In this document: piece after piece, positions 8,056 to 16,399 of the stretch | How the letters are laid out: every line of letters begins with the position of its first letter | Position numbering within the stretch: the first letter of the stretch is position 1 | Assembly: GCF_900109645.1 (NCBI RefSeq) | Contig: NZ_FOBG01000003.1 | Span: 124,001 to 188,000, forward strand | Direction: 5' to 3' | Length of the DNA stretch: 64,000 nt | DNA from: Duganella sp. CF402 | GTDB taxonomy: Bacteria; Pseudomonadota; Gammaproteobacteria; Burkholderiales; Burkholderiaceae_D | Translations under genes and position numbers: made by a program | Notes under the pieces: generated by a model | What the model saw: the letters and a program-made list of their open reading frames with translations, nothing else | Databases searched by the model: none | What the model was told of the DNA's origin: nothing

Positions 8056-8811
8056 ATGCACAAACTGTTTGACCTCAGCGGGCGCAGCGCGCTCGTCACC
8101 GGCGCCAATACGGGCCTGGGCCAGGCTATCGCTATCGCGCTGGCGGAAGCCGGTGCCGATATCGTGGCGGCCGGCCGCAGCGATTCCTCGGAGACCGCCG
8201 CCCGCGTGCACGCCGCCGGCCGCCGCTTCCATGCCGTGCAGGCCGACCTGTCGCAACAGGCGCAGTTGGCAGGCGTGGTGGATCAGGCGCTAACCGCCTT
8301 CGGCCGGCTCGATATTCTGGTGAACAACGCCGGCATCATCCGCCGCGCCGACGCCATCGACGTGACCGAAGAAGACTGGGACGCGGTGGTCGGCACCAAT
8401 CTGAAGTCGCTGTTCTTCCTGTCGCAGGCAACTGCGTGCCACATGCTGGCCAACGGCGGCGGCAAGATCATCAACGTGGCGTCGCTGCTATCCTTCCAGG
8501 GCGGCATCCGCGTGCCAGCCTATGCCGCCAGCAAAAGCGGCGTGGCCGGCCTGACGCACGCGCTGGCCAATGAATGGGCCGCACGCGGCATCAACGTCAA
8601 TGCCATCGCGCCCGGCTATTTCGCCACCAACAACACGGCAGCCCTGCGCGCCGATACTGAACGCGCGCCGCAAATACTGGCGCGCATCCCGGCCGGACGC
8701 TGGGGCCAGGCGGACGATCTGGCCGGTGCGGCGGTGTTCCTGGCCAGCGCCGCCAGCGACTACGTGCACGGCGCGGTGCTGCCGGTCGACGGCGGGTGGC
8801 TGGCGCGATGA
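8056..8811 (+). CDS. kduD: 2-deoxy-D-gluconate 3-dehydrogenase (DKII reductase)
   Basis: 251-residue short-chain dehydrogenase. It has the Rossmann motif VTGANTGLGQAI (near residue 15), NNAG (near 90), a catalytic Ser about 12 residues before the YAASK motif, and the PVDGGWLAR C-terminus typical of KduD. KduD reduces the KduI product to 2-keto-3-deoxy-D-gluconate with NAD(P)H. Directly behind kduI, which makes the specific assignment strong. Its TGA overlaps the ATG of the next gene (ATGA at 8808-8811), indicating translational coupling. Confidence 0.93.
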   Translation: MHKLFDLSGRSALVTGANTGLGQAIAIALAEAGADIVAAGRSDSSETAARVHAAGRRFHAVQADLSQQAQLAGVVDQALTAFGRLDILVNNAGIIRRADAIDVTEEDWDAVVGTNLKSLFFLSQATACHMLANGGGKIINVASLLSFQGGIRVPAYAASKSGVAGLTHALANEWAARGINVNAIAPGYFATNNTAALRADTERAPQILARIPAGRWGQADDLAGAAVFLASAASDYVHGAVLPVDGGWLAR

Positions 8812-9881
8812 GCATGCCCGACGCGCTGACACCGCAAATGTGGCGGCTGGAATGGCAGTTCGGCAGCGCCGAAGTCCAGGCGCTGGGCGCCATGCTGGGG
8901 CCCCTGCACTTCCGCCTCGACGCCGAACGCGACCTGCAAGTGATGCACGTCGCGTCATGGGCCGGCACCATCAATTCGCTCGGCCTGCCCGGCGTGCTGC
9001 GCCGCATGCGCGGCGAATGGCCGTGCGTGCCCTTTGGCCGCGCCGACCTGCCTGCCGACCTGCCGTCCGAGTGGACGGCCCGCAGCCCGGAAGACGGCTG
9101 GCCGCACGGCTACGGCGCGAACCACCGCTGGCATTGCGAGCATGCCAGCAGCGATCGGATCTGCCTGTCCATCGATTATCCGGACGACTCGCCGATCGCC
9201 CGCATCGAGCGCCACCTGCAAGTGATCCCGGACGCGCCCGCGCTGGACCTGGAGCTGGTGATCTGGCCGCGCCGCAGCCTGCGCCTGCCGGCCGGCCTGC
9301 ACCCGACTTTCCGCCTGCCGTATCCAAGTGGCCGGGTCAAGGTGGAGTTGGGCCGGCACGACGGCATCTTCAGCTACCCGAGCGGCAGCGCCGGCGCCAT
9401 CAGCCGCCTGCTGCCTGACACACGCTCCGAACGCCTTGACGCTCTGGCCGGAATCCAGGGCCCGCTGGACCTCAGCCACCTGCCCCTGCGCGAAGATGGC
9501 GAGGAGCTGCTGCAAGTAAGGGCTATGCAGGCCGGCCCCGACGCCGCCCCCTTCAGCCTGCATTACCTCGACTACGACGCCCGCGTCGGCATGTGGTGGG
9601 ACACGCGCCAGTTCCCCGATCTGATGCTATGGCTCAGCAATCGCGGGCGGCCGGAATTCCCTTGGCAGGGCCGCCACGTCGCGCTGGGCGCGGAGCCTGT
9701 CAACAGCGTGTTCGATCTAAGCCGCGTGGCCCATCCGCCGGCGGCCCATCCGCTGGCAGACCGGCAGGGCATCACACTGCAAGCCGGCCAACCCTGGCGT
9801 ACCCGATACCGCATTGCCGCCTGGAGCGGCGCCTTGCCAGCCCGCCTGGCGCCCCTTTTGACAGACTGGAGTCCGACATGA
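8808..9881 (+). CDS. Mutarotase-like protein (galactose mutarotase fold)
   Basis: 357 residues, no signal peptide. Long runs of beta-strand-like sequence and conserved landmarks (HPTFRLPYPSG near residue 165, WWDTRQFPDLMLWLSNRG near 265) resemble aldose-1-epimerase/galactose-mutarotase-fold proteins often found in sugar catabolic operons. It may interconvert anomers of the sugar released by the locus. I cannot assign a catalytic Glu/His pair with certainty. Start and stop both overlap neighbours through ATGA, so it belongs to the kdu operon. Confidence 0.65.
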   Translation: MSMPDALTPQMWRLEWQFGSAEVQALGAMLGPLHFRLDAERDLQVMHVASWAGTINSLGLPGVLRRMRGEWPCVPFGRADLPADLPSEWTARSPEDGWPHGYGANHRWHCEHASSDRICLSIDYPDDSPIARIERHLQVIPDAPALDLELVIWPRRSLRLPAGLHPTFRLPYPSGRVKVELGRHDGIFSYPSGSAGAISRLLPDTRSERLDALAGIQGPLDLSHLPLREDGEELLQVRAMQAGPDAAPFSLHYLDYDARVGMWWDTRQFPDLMLWLSNRGRPEFPWQGRHVALGAEPVNSVFDLSRVAHPPAAHPLADRQGITLQAGQPWRTRYRIAAWSGALPARLAPLLTDWSPT

Positions 9882-11077
9882 CGCCGCAATTCCGTTCCCC
9901 CGAAGCGCTGCAACAGCACATCAAGGAAACCCTGGGTTTCTACCACCCGCGCTGCATCGACAACAGCGGCGGCTTCTATCATTTCTTCAAGGACGACGGC
10001 ACGGTCTATGACCGCGCAACGCGCCACCTGGTCAGCAGCGCGCGCTTCGTCTTCAACTACGCGATGGCACACCGCCACTTCCCCAGCGAAGAGTATCTGA
10101 ACGCGGTACGACACGGCGTCGCCTTCCTGCGCGAAGTGCACCGCAATCCAGCCACCGGCGGCTACGCCTGGCAATTGCGCTGGGACGGCAAGCAGAAAAC
10201 CGTGGAGGATGGCGAGAACCACTGCTACGGCCTGGCTTTCGTGCTGCTGGCCTACTCCCAGGCGCTGTCGGCCGGCATCGAAGAAGCGCGCCAGTGGATG
10301 GCCGAAGTTTACGGCCTGATGGAACAGCACTTCTGGGAAGAACAACACGGCCTGTACGCCGACCAGGCACTGGCCGACTGGAGCATGGTCCTGCCCTATC
10401 GCGGCCAGAACGCCAATATGCACGCCTGCGAGGCGCTGATCACCGCCTACGAAGCCAGCGGCGAACGCCGTTACCTGCTGCGTGCGGAAACAGTGGCGCG
10501 CAATATCACTCAGCGTCAGGCCGCGCTGGCCGATGGCCGCATCTGGGAGCACTACGACGCCAACTGGCAAATCGACTGGGACTACAACCGCGACGACAAG
10601 ACCAATATCTTCCGTCCGTGGGGTTACCAGCCGGGCCACTTCACCGAGTGGGCCAAGCTGCTCCTGCTGCTGGAGCGCCACCTGCCGGCCGACTGGCTGC
10701 TGCCGCGCGCCATCGCATTGTTTGACGACGCGCTCGATCACGCGTGGGACCAACAGCACGGCGGCATGGTCTACGGCTTCGGCCCGGACAACAGCATCTG
10801 CGACGGCGACAAATACTTCTGGGTGCAGGCCGAATCGCTGGCCGCCGCCGCCGTGCTGGCGGTACGCACCGGCGAGGAACGCTTCTGGAACGAATACGAC
10901 CGCCTGTGGCGCTACAGCTGGACACACATGATCGACCACCGCCACGGCGCCTGGTATCGCATCCTGAGCCGCAACAACCGTAAACTCAGCGACGAGAAAA
11001 GCCCGGCCGGCAAAACTGATTACCACACAATGGGTGCCTGCTACGAAGTGCTGCGCGCCCTGGGGAGCGAAGCATGA
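9878..11077 (+). CDS. AGE-family epimerase/isomerase
   Basis: 399 residues, cytoplasmic, of the N-acylglucosamine 2-epimerase family ((alpha/alpha)6 barrel; members include cellobiose 2-epimerase, mannose-fructose isomerase/YihS and GlcNAc epimerase). Recognisable parts: GGFYHFFKDDG near the N-terminus, ARFVFNYA, HCYGLAFVLLAY, NANMHACEALI, FRPWGYQPGHFTEWAKLLL and KYFWVQAESLAAA. His residues in the last two blocks are usual catalytic positions in the family. An in-frame open stretch upstream is ignored because ATGA coupling with the preceding gene fixes the start at 9878. Next to a PfkB kinase, a mannose-to-fructose type reaction is possible but unproven. Confidence 0.85.
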   Translation: MTPQFRSPEALQQHIKETLGFYHPRCIDNSGGFYHFFKDDGTVYDRATRHLVSSARFVFNYAMAHRHFPSEEYLNAVRHGVAFLREVHRNPATGGYAWQLRWDGKQKTVEDGENHCYGLAFVLLAYSQALSAGIEEARQWMAEVYGLMEQHFWEEQHGLYADQALADWSMVLPYRGQNANMHACEALITAYEASGERRYLLRAETVARNITQRQAALADGRIWEHYDANWQIDWDYNRDDKTNIFRPWGYQPGHFTEWAKLLLLLERHLPADWLLPRAIALFDDALDHAWDQQHGGMVYGFGPDNSICDGDKYFWVQAESLAAAAVLAVRTGEERFWNEYDRLWRYSWTHMIDHRHGAWYRILSRNNRKLSDEKSPAGKTDYHTMGACYEVLRALGSEA

Positions 11078-12018
11078 ATACCTTGCCCCTGTTTGTCTCG
11101 GCCGGCGAAGCCCTCACCGACATGGTCCGCACCGGCCCCGATCTATGGACCAGCAAGACCGGCGGCGCCGGCCTGAACGTGGCGCGCGCAATGGCGCGGC
11201 TGGCGGTGCCGAGCGCCTTTGCCGGCGCCATTTCCAACGACGTATTCGGCCTGGCGCTGCAAACCAGCGCGCAGGAAGCCGGCCTCGATCCGCGCTTCCT
11301 GCAATTGAACGACCGCCCGCCACTACTGGCCGTAGTGCCCGAAACTGCGCCGCCCGACTACTTCTTCATCGGCGAAAACAGCGCCGACCAGCAGTTCGCC
11401 CCCTGGAACCTGCCTGCGGGATGGGAGCGCGAAGCGCGCTGGGTGCATTTTGGCGGCATCAGCCTGGCGCGTCCGCCGCTGGCCGACCGTTTGCTGTGCA
11501 TGGCCAGCAGCTTGAAGTCCGTTGGCGTCAAGATCAGCTATGATCCCAATTTCCGCAAGCTGATGGATGAGCGTTACGATCCCATGCTGCACAAGATGGC
11601 GGCGCTGGCCGATGTGATCAAAGTGTCGGACGAAGACCTGATCGGCTTGTTCCGCACCGACGACGTGCGCCAGGCCCTCACCCGCCTGCGCGCCCTCAAC
11701 CCGGAGGCCAGTATTTTGCTGACACGCGGCGCCGACGGCGCGGAATTTCACACCGGCCAGCAAGCCTGGCGCGCCCGGCCGCCGGCCATCACCGTGGCCG
11801 ACACCATCGGCGCCGGCGACGCCAGCATCTGCGCGCTGTTATATAGCCTGATGCAGCAGCCGCAAGCCGGCGGCATGGATCATTTGCGCATGGCAGTCGC
11901 CGCCGGCGCGGCGGCCTGCACGCAGGCCGGCGCCGTCCCCCCCACCTTGAACCAGATCGAGGCGCTGGCGCCGTCGGTCGACATTACGCCGGAAGGAAGC
12001 ATCTCATGCGCCGCCTGA
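11074..12018 (+). CDS. PfkB-family sugar kinase
   Basis: 314 residues of the ribokinase/PfkB fold. The C-terminal signature DTIGAGDAS (near residue 247) carries the anion hole and catalytic Asp; the N-terminal sugar-binding GGAGLNVA is present. In this operon two substrates are plausible: 2-keto-3-deoxygluconate (KdgK role, the step after KduD) or fructose, if the AGE neighbour is a mannose isomerase. The sequence does not decide between them. It is coupled to the epimerase through ATGA (11074-11077) and overlaps GH97 by 13 bases. Confidence 0.85.
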   Translation: MNTLPLFVSAGEALTDMVRTGPDLWTSKTGGAGLNVARAMARLAVPSAFAGAISNDVFGLALQTSAQEAGLDPRFLQLNDRPPLLAVVPETAPPDYFFIGENSADQQFAPWNLPAGWEREARWVHFGGISLARPPLADRLLCMASSLKSVGVKISYDPNFRKLMDERYDPMLHKMAALADVIKVSDEDLIGLFRTDDVRQALTRLRALNPEASILLTRGADGAEFHTGQQAWRARPPAITVADTIGAGDASICALLYSLMQQPQAGGMDHLRMAVAAGAAACTQAGAVPPTLNQIEALAPSVDITPEGSISCAA

Positions 12019-13907
12019 TCGCAGCATTTATCCTGTTGGCCTGCGGACTGGCGCAAGCCGCCGGGCTGGAAGAGCGCCTGACCTCCCCGGACGGAAAAAT
12101 CGTCCTGACGGTGCAGCAAAAAACCGACGCCGCCGGCAAGCGCGCCCTGTACTACAACGTGCGTTACGATGACCAGACCGTCATCCGCGAATCGCTGCTG
12201 GAACTGCGGCTCGATAATCATCTGTCCGAAAGCGCGATGGCGCTGCCGGCGGACCGCCGCGCGCGCTGGTTCGAGAACCTGGCCGTCACCGGCGTGCGCC
12301 GCGCCAGCCATGACAGCAGCTGGACGCCGGTCACCGGCGAAACCGCCCGCATCCACGATCAGTACCAGGCCATGTCCATCGATCTGGTTAAAGATGACAA
12401 TCCGGTGTACCAGCTGTCGCTGGAAGCGCGCGCCTATAACGAGGGCGTGGCGCTGCGCTTCGCCTTCCCCGAGAATGAAAAAGGTTCTTACTACCGCGTG
12501 ATCGGCGAAGACACCGAGTTCGCCCTGCCTGCCGGCACCAAGGCCTGGTATCACGGCTGGGCGCAGGCGCCCTACAAGCTGCTGCCGCTGCGCGACTGGC
12601 CCGACCAGTCCGAGCGTCCGCTGACGCTGGAACTGCCCAATGGCCTGCACGTCGCCTTGCTGGAGGCGCAGATGGTCGACTACGCGCGCACCAAGTTCAA
12701 ACTCAGCGCCGACAAGCCCGACACGCTGGTCACCGCCATGCACGACGCGGCCGATCTGATTTCGCCCTTCGCCACGCCCTGGCGCGGCATCATGATCGCG
12801 CGCAGTCCCGGCCAACTGGCGGAAAACAACCACTTCATCCTCAACCTGAACCAGCCCGCCGCGCTGGCCGACACCGCATGGATCAAACCCGGCAAGATCA
12901 TGCGTGTGATGACCCAGACCACCGCCGCCGCCAAAGCCAATATCGATTTCGCCGCGCGCCACAAACTGGAATACATCCTGTTCGACTGGAAGTGGTACGG
13001 CCCGGCGTTCTCCTTCGAGTCGGACGCCACCAAGGTCGCCATTCCCGACTTCGACCTGCCCGCCATCATCGCCTACGCCAAGGAGCGTGGCATCGGCGTG
13101 TGGCTGTACGTGAATCAACAAGCGCTGTTGACGCAGTCCGACACCCTGTTCCAGACCTACCGCGACTGGGGCGTCAAGGGCGTGAAGTTCGGCTTCGTGC
13201 AAGTCGGCTCGCACCGCTGGACCACCTGGGTGGAGAAAGCCATCCGCCAGGCCGCCGCCGCCGGCATCATGGTCAACATCCACGACGACTGGCGCCCGAC
13301 CGGCGAACAGCGCACCTGGCCCAATCTGCTGACCTCCGAAGGCATCCGCGGCAACGAGGAAATGCCCGACGCCACCCACAATACCGTGCTGCCGTTTACG
13401 CGTTATCTGGCCGGTGCGGCCGACTACACCATCTGCTACTACGACCCGCGCATCAAGACCACCCACGCCCACCAGCTGGCGCTGGCCGTGGTGTATTACA
13501 GCCCGCTGCAAACCCTGTACTGGTACGACAAGCCGGAGATGTCCCAGGACGAGCCGGAGCTGGCGTTCTGGGACCGCATTCCCACTGTGTGGGACGAGAC
13601 CCGCGTGCTGGACGGCGCGCCGGGCCGCAACGTCACCATCGCGCGTCGCAGCGGCAAGGAATGGTATGTCGGCGCTATCACCAACAACGATGCCCGCACG
13701 GTGCAGCTGAAACTGGACTTCCTGCCAGCCGGCCAGCGCTACGAAGCCACCATCTACGCCGACGACGCCAGCGCGCCGACCCGCACCAGGGTCGGCATCC
13801 GCCGCCAGACGGTGGACGCCAACTCGGTGCTGACGTTGGCCATGCCGGCCTCCGGCGGCCAAGCCCTGTGGTTGCGGCCACTTGACAGCCCGGCCCAAGC
13901 GCGATAG
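12006..13907 (+). CDS. GH97 glycoside hydrolase, probably inverting type
   Basis: 633 residues with signal peptide (about 1-19): N-terminal beta-sandwich, TIM barrel, C-terminal beta domain as in GH97 (alpha-glucosidase/alpha-galactosidase family). The signature block is present: HDDWRPTG near 426, PNLLTSEGIRGNEEM near 440-453. At the strand where retaining GH97 alpha-galactosidases carry the nucleophile Asp (a KxDF motif), this protein reads KFGFV (394-398), with Gly in the Asp position; Glu434, Glu445 and Glu451/452 are retained nearby. That pattern resembles the inverting SusB-type alpha-glucosidases. It should act in the periplasm on alpha-linked sugars from the imported oligomer. Confidence 0.85.
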   Translation: MRRLIAAFILLACGLAQAAGLEERLTSPDGKIVLTVQQKTDAAGKRALYYNVRYDDQTVIRESLLELRLDNHLSESAMALPADRRARWFENLAVTGVRRASHDSSWTPVTGETARIHDQYQAMSIDLVKDDNPVYQLSLEARAYNEGVALRFAFPENEKGSYYRVIGEDTEFALPAGTKAWYHGWAQAPYKLLPLRDWPDQSERPLTLELPNGLHVALLEAQMVDYARTKFKLSADKPDTLVTAMHDAADLISPFATPWRGIMIARSPGQLAENNHFILNLNQPAALADTAWIKPGKIMRVMTQTTAAAKANIDFAARHKLEYILFDWKWYGPAFSFESDATKVAIPDFDLPAIIAYAKERGIGVWLYVNQQALLTQSDTLFQTYRDWGVKGVKFGFVQVGSHRWTTWVEKAIRQAAAAGIMVNIHDDWRPTGEQRTWPNLLTSEGIRGNEEMPDATHNTVLPFTRYLAGAADYTICYYDPRIKTTHAHQLALAVVYYSPLQTLYWYDKPEMSQDEPELAFWDRIPTVWDETRVLDGAPGRNVTIARRSGKEWYVGAITNNDARTVQLKLDFLPAGQRYEATIYADDASAPTRTRVGIRRQTVDANSVLTLAMPASGGQALWLRPLDSPAQAR

Positions 13908-13910
13908 GTT
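13882..13910 (+). promoter_or_regulatory. Internal promoter for the symporter-GH88-GH43 genes
   Basis: A perfect -35 TTGACA (13882-13887), 17-base spacer and TAGGTT (13905-13910), lying inside the last codons of GH97. The operator at 13908-13919 overlaps the -10. Confidence 0.65.
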
Positions 13911-13919
13911 ATCGATAAC
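13908..13919. promoter_or_regulatory. Perfect operator before the symporter gene
   Basis: GTTATCGATAAC immediately after the GH97 stop codon, overlapping the -10 of the internal promoter and 33 bases before the symporter ATG. Confidence 0.72.
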
Positions 13920-13951
13920 AAATATAAAGACAATCCGGAGACCACTCTGTC

Positions 13952-15187
13952 ATGACCAGCAAGCAGTCGCATTTCCGCTTCCTGTGCACCTTTGTGTACG
14001 TTTATTTCTTCGCCCAGGCCATGAGCATGTCGCTGCTGGCCCTGTGGCTGCGCTCCACGCTGCAGTTGTCCGGCACGGAGACCGGCATCGTATTTTCCGC
14101 CAACTTCATCGCCGCCATGTGCTCGCAGCCGGTGTACGGCTACCTGTCGGACAAGGTCGGCATGCGCAAGCATGTGCTGTGGGCGGTCGGCGTCATGTGC
14201 ATGCTGTCCGGGCTGTTCCTGGTCTACGTGTACGGTCCCCTGCTCAAGTCGCACATCCTGGCCGGCGCGGCGCTGGGCGGCATCTACCTCGGCATCACCT
14301 TCATCGCCGGCAGCTATGCGATTGAATCCTATGTCGACCGCATCGGCCGCGCCTACGGTTTCGAATACAGCCGCGTAAGGCTGTGGGGATCGCTGGGCTT
14401 CGCCAGCGCCGCCTTCATGACCGGGCGCCTGTACAACGTCGACCCGCACATCAACTTCATGCTAGCTTCGATGGCTGGCCTGCTGCTGGTGCTGATGCTG
14501 GCCTTCTGGCGCCTGCCGGAGCACGACAACCTGGCCACCGCCGGCGAAAAACTGCGACTGGCCGACGCGCTGGCCCTGCTGCGCGACAAGGCGTTCTGGC
14601 GCTTCATGGTATTCATCCTGAGCGTGACCAATCTGTACCTCGTCTACGATCAGCAGTTCCCCAGCTACTTCGCCTCGCAATTCCCGGACAAGGCCACCGG
14701 CGCCGCCATGTTCGGCTACCTGAACTCCCTGCAGATTTTCGTCGAGGCGGCCGGCCTGTTCGTGTCGCCGCTGCTGGTGCGCCGCATCGGCGCCAAGTAT
14801 GGCCTGCTGCTGGCCGGCTCCATCATGATCGTGCGGATTGCCGGCTCCGGGCTGGCGGTCGGCCCGGTCTCCATCTCCGCCATGAAGATGCTGCACTCGA
14901 TCGAGCTGCCGATTCTGGTGGTGTCGGTGTTCCGCTACATCGCCTGCCACTTCGACAACCGCCTGGCTTCCACCGTGTACATGGTCGGCGTCAGCTTCGG
15001 CCACTCGCTGGGACTGGCCCTGCTGTCGCCTGTCGTCGGCAAGGCGTATGACCTGATCGGTTTCAACCACACCTATCTGCTGCTGGCTGCGGTCGGCGCG
15101 GTGTTCCTGGCGCTGTCGGCGTTCGCGCTGTCGCCAACGCCCCCCGAAATCGCCCCCCGCAAAGACGCAGCCCTCGCCACCAATTAA
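13952..15187 (+). CDS. LacY-like oligosaccharide:H+ symporter (MFS)
   Basis: 411 residues, 12 predicted transmembrane helices, clearly of the oligosaccharide:H+ symporter branch containing E. coli LacY. By eye the key LacY residues line up: Glu125 (E126) and Arg143 (R144) for sugar binding, Phe150 in place of Trp151, Asp233 (D240), Arg295 (R302), and the KxxHxxE set Lys312, His315, Glu318 (K319/H322/E325) for proton coupling. The LacY salt-bridge pair D237-K358 is missing on both sides: Leu230 and His351. It should import the di- or oligosaccharide of the locus into the cytoplasm for GH88 and the kdu enzymes. First gene behind the internal operator-promoter. Confidence 0.9.
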   Translation: MTSKQSHFRFLCTFVYVYFFAQAMSMSLLALWLRSTLQLSGTETGIVFSANFIAAMCSQPVYGYLSDKVGMRKHVLWAVGVMCMLSGLFLVYVYGPLLKSHILAGAALGGIYLGITFIAGSYAIESYVDRIGRAYGFEYSRVRLWGSLGFASAAFMTGRLYNVDPHINFMLASMAGLLLVLMLAFWRLPEHDNLATAGEKLRLADALALLRDKAFWRFMVFILSVTNLYLVYDQQFPSYFASQFPDKATGAAMFGYLNSLQIFVEAAGLFVSPLLVRRIGAKYGLLLAGSIMIVRIAGSGLAVGPVSISAMKMLHSIELPILVVSVFRYIACHFDNRLASTVYMVGVSFGHSLGLALLSPVVGKAYDLIGFNHTYLLLAAVGAVFLALSAFALSPTPPEIAPRKDAALATN

Positions 15188-15196
15188 GGATCATCC

Positions 15197-16399
15197 ATGC
15201 AAGCAGCATTACACCCGGCGCATCCGGAACCTTTGCAAACGGCACGACTGCCGCAAGCGTGGCGCGAATTGCCGTCGCGCGCGCGTCTCGACCGGGCCAT
15301 TACCAACGCGCTGGCCGCAGTGGAGCGCAACGCCCGCCATTTCGGCGACCAATTCCCAAAACCGTCCAGCACTGGCGGTATCTATCCGGCGATGGACAAC
15401 ACCGAATGGACCAACGGCTTCTGGACCGGCATGCTGTGGCTGGCCTATGAGTTGAGCGGCAAGCAGGAATTCCGCAGCGTGGCCGAAACCCACGTCGCCA
15501 GCTTCGACCTGCGCCAGCGCGAGCGCATCGCCACCAATCACCACGACCTGGGCTTCCTGTACAGCCTTTCCTGCGTGGCCGGCTACCAGCTGACCGGCAG
15601 CGAGCAAGCGCGCAACGCGGCGCTGGGCGCGGCCGAACTGCTGCTGGAGCGCTACTATCCGGGCGCCGGTATCATCCAGGCCTGGGGCGATTTGAACGAC
15701 CCGGCCCAGCGCGGCCGCATGATCATCGACTGCAATCTGAATCTGCCGCTGCTGTACTGGGCCAGCGCAACCAGCGGCGACCTGCGCTTCCGCGACGCCG
15801 CCAACCGCCACATCGAGCAGGCCGCGCGCCATATCGTGCGCGCCGACGGTTCCACCTACCACACCTTTTTCTTCGACGCCGACAACGGCCAGCCGCGCGA
15901 GGGCAAGACCCATCAGGGCTATAGCGACGACTCCTGCTGGGCGCGCGGCCAGGCCTGGGGCATCGCCGGCTTCCCGCTGGTGGCACGCCACAACGGCGAC
16001 ACCCGCCTGCTGGAGCTGGGCAAGGTGGTGGCCAACTACTACCTGAACCGCCTGCCACCGGACGGCATCTGTTACTGGGACTTGATTTTTACCGACGGCC
16101 CGGAAGAGCGCGACAGCTCGGCGGCGGCAGTCGCGGCCTGCGGCCTGCTGGAACTGGCCAGCCGCCTGCCGCTACTCGATCCGCTGCGCGCAGAATACGA
16201 GTACGCCGCCGCCGGCATGGTGATCACCCTGTCCGAAAATTACTTCAACCACGATGGCGTGCCGGGTTCCGGCCTGCTGCGCCACGCCGTCTACCACAAG
16301 CCGAACCGCATCGGCATCGATGAATCCTGCCTCTGGGGCGACTACTTCTATCTGGAAGCGTTGACGCGCCTGAGCCGCATCTGGGAGCCCTACTGGTGA
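15197..16399 (+). CDS. GH88 unsaturated glucuronyl hydrolase
   Basis: 400 residues, no signal peptide, so cytoplasmic. GH88 enzymes hydrate the vinyl ether of the delta-4,5-unsaturated uronic acid left at the non-reducing end by polysaccharide lyases, releasing it as DKI, the KduI substrate. The (alpha/alpha)6 signature is visible: WTNGFWTGMLWLAYE, HHDLGFLYS with Asp117, IIDCNLNLPLLYW with Asp178, and GYSDDSCWARGQAWG. Asp117 and Asp178 have the same 61-residue spacing as catalytic Asp88/Asp149 of Bacillus UGL. It implies a lyase acting upstream. Gene order symporter-GH88-GH43 with a 9-base gap and then a GTGA overlap. Confidence 0.93.
   Translation: MQAALHPAHPEPLQTARLPQAWRELPSRARLDRAITNALAAVERNARHFGDQFPKPSSTGGIYPAMDNTEWTNGFWTGMLWLAYELSGKQEFRSVAETHVASFDLRQRERIATNHHDLGFLYSLSCVAGYQLTGSEQARNAALGAAELLLERYYPGAGIIQAWGDLNDPAQRGRMIIDCNLNLPLLYWASATSGDLRFRDAANRHIEQAARHIVRADGSTYHTFFFDADNGQPREGKTHQGYSDDSCWARGQAWGIAGFPLVARHNGDTRLLELGKVVANYYLNRLPPDGICYWDLIFTDGPEERDSSAAAVAACGLLELASRLPLLDPLRAEYEYAAAGMVITLSENYFNHDGVPGSGLLRHAVYHKPNRIGIDESCLWGDYFYLEALTRLSRIWEPYW

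Noticed and set aside
11880..13898. A 672-codon minus-strand open frame opposite GH97
   Set aside because: The plus-strand gene has signal peptide and GH97 signatures and is embedded in a coupled operon.
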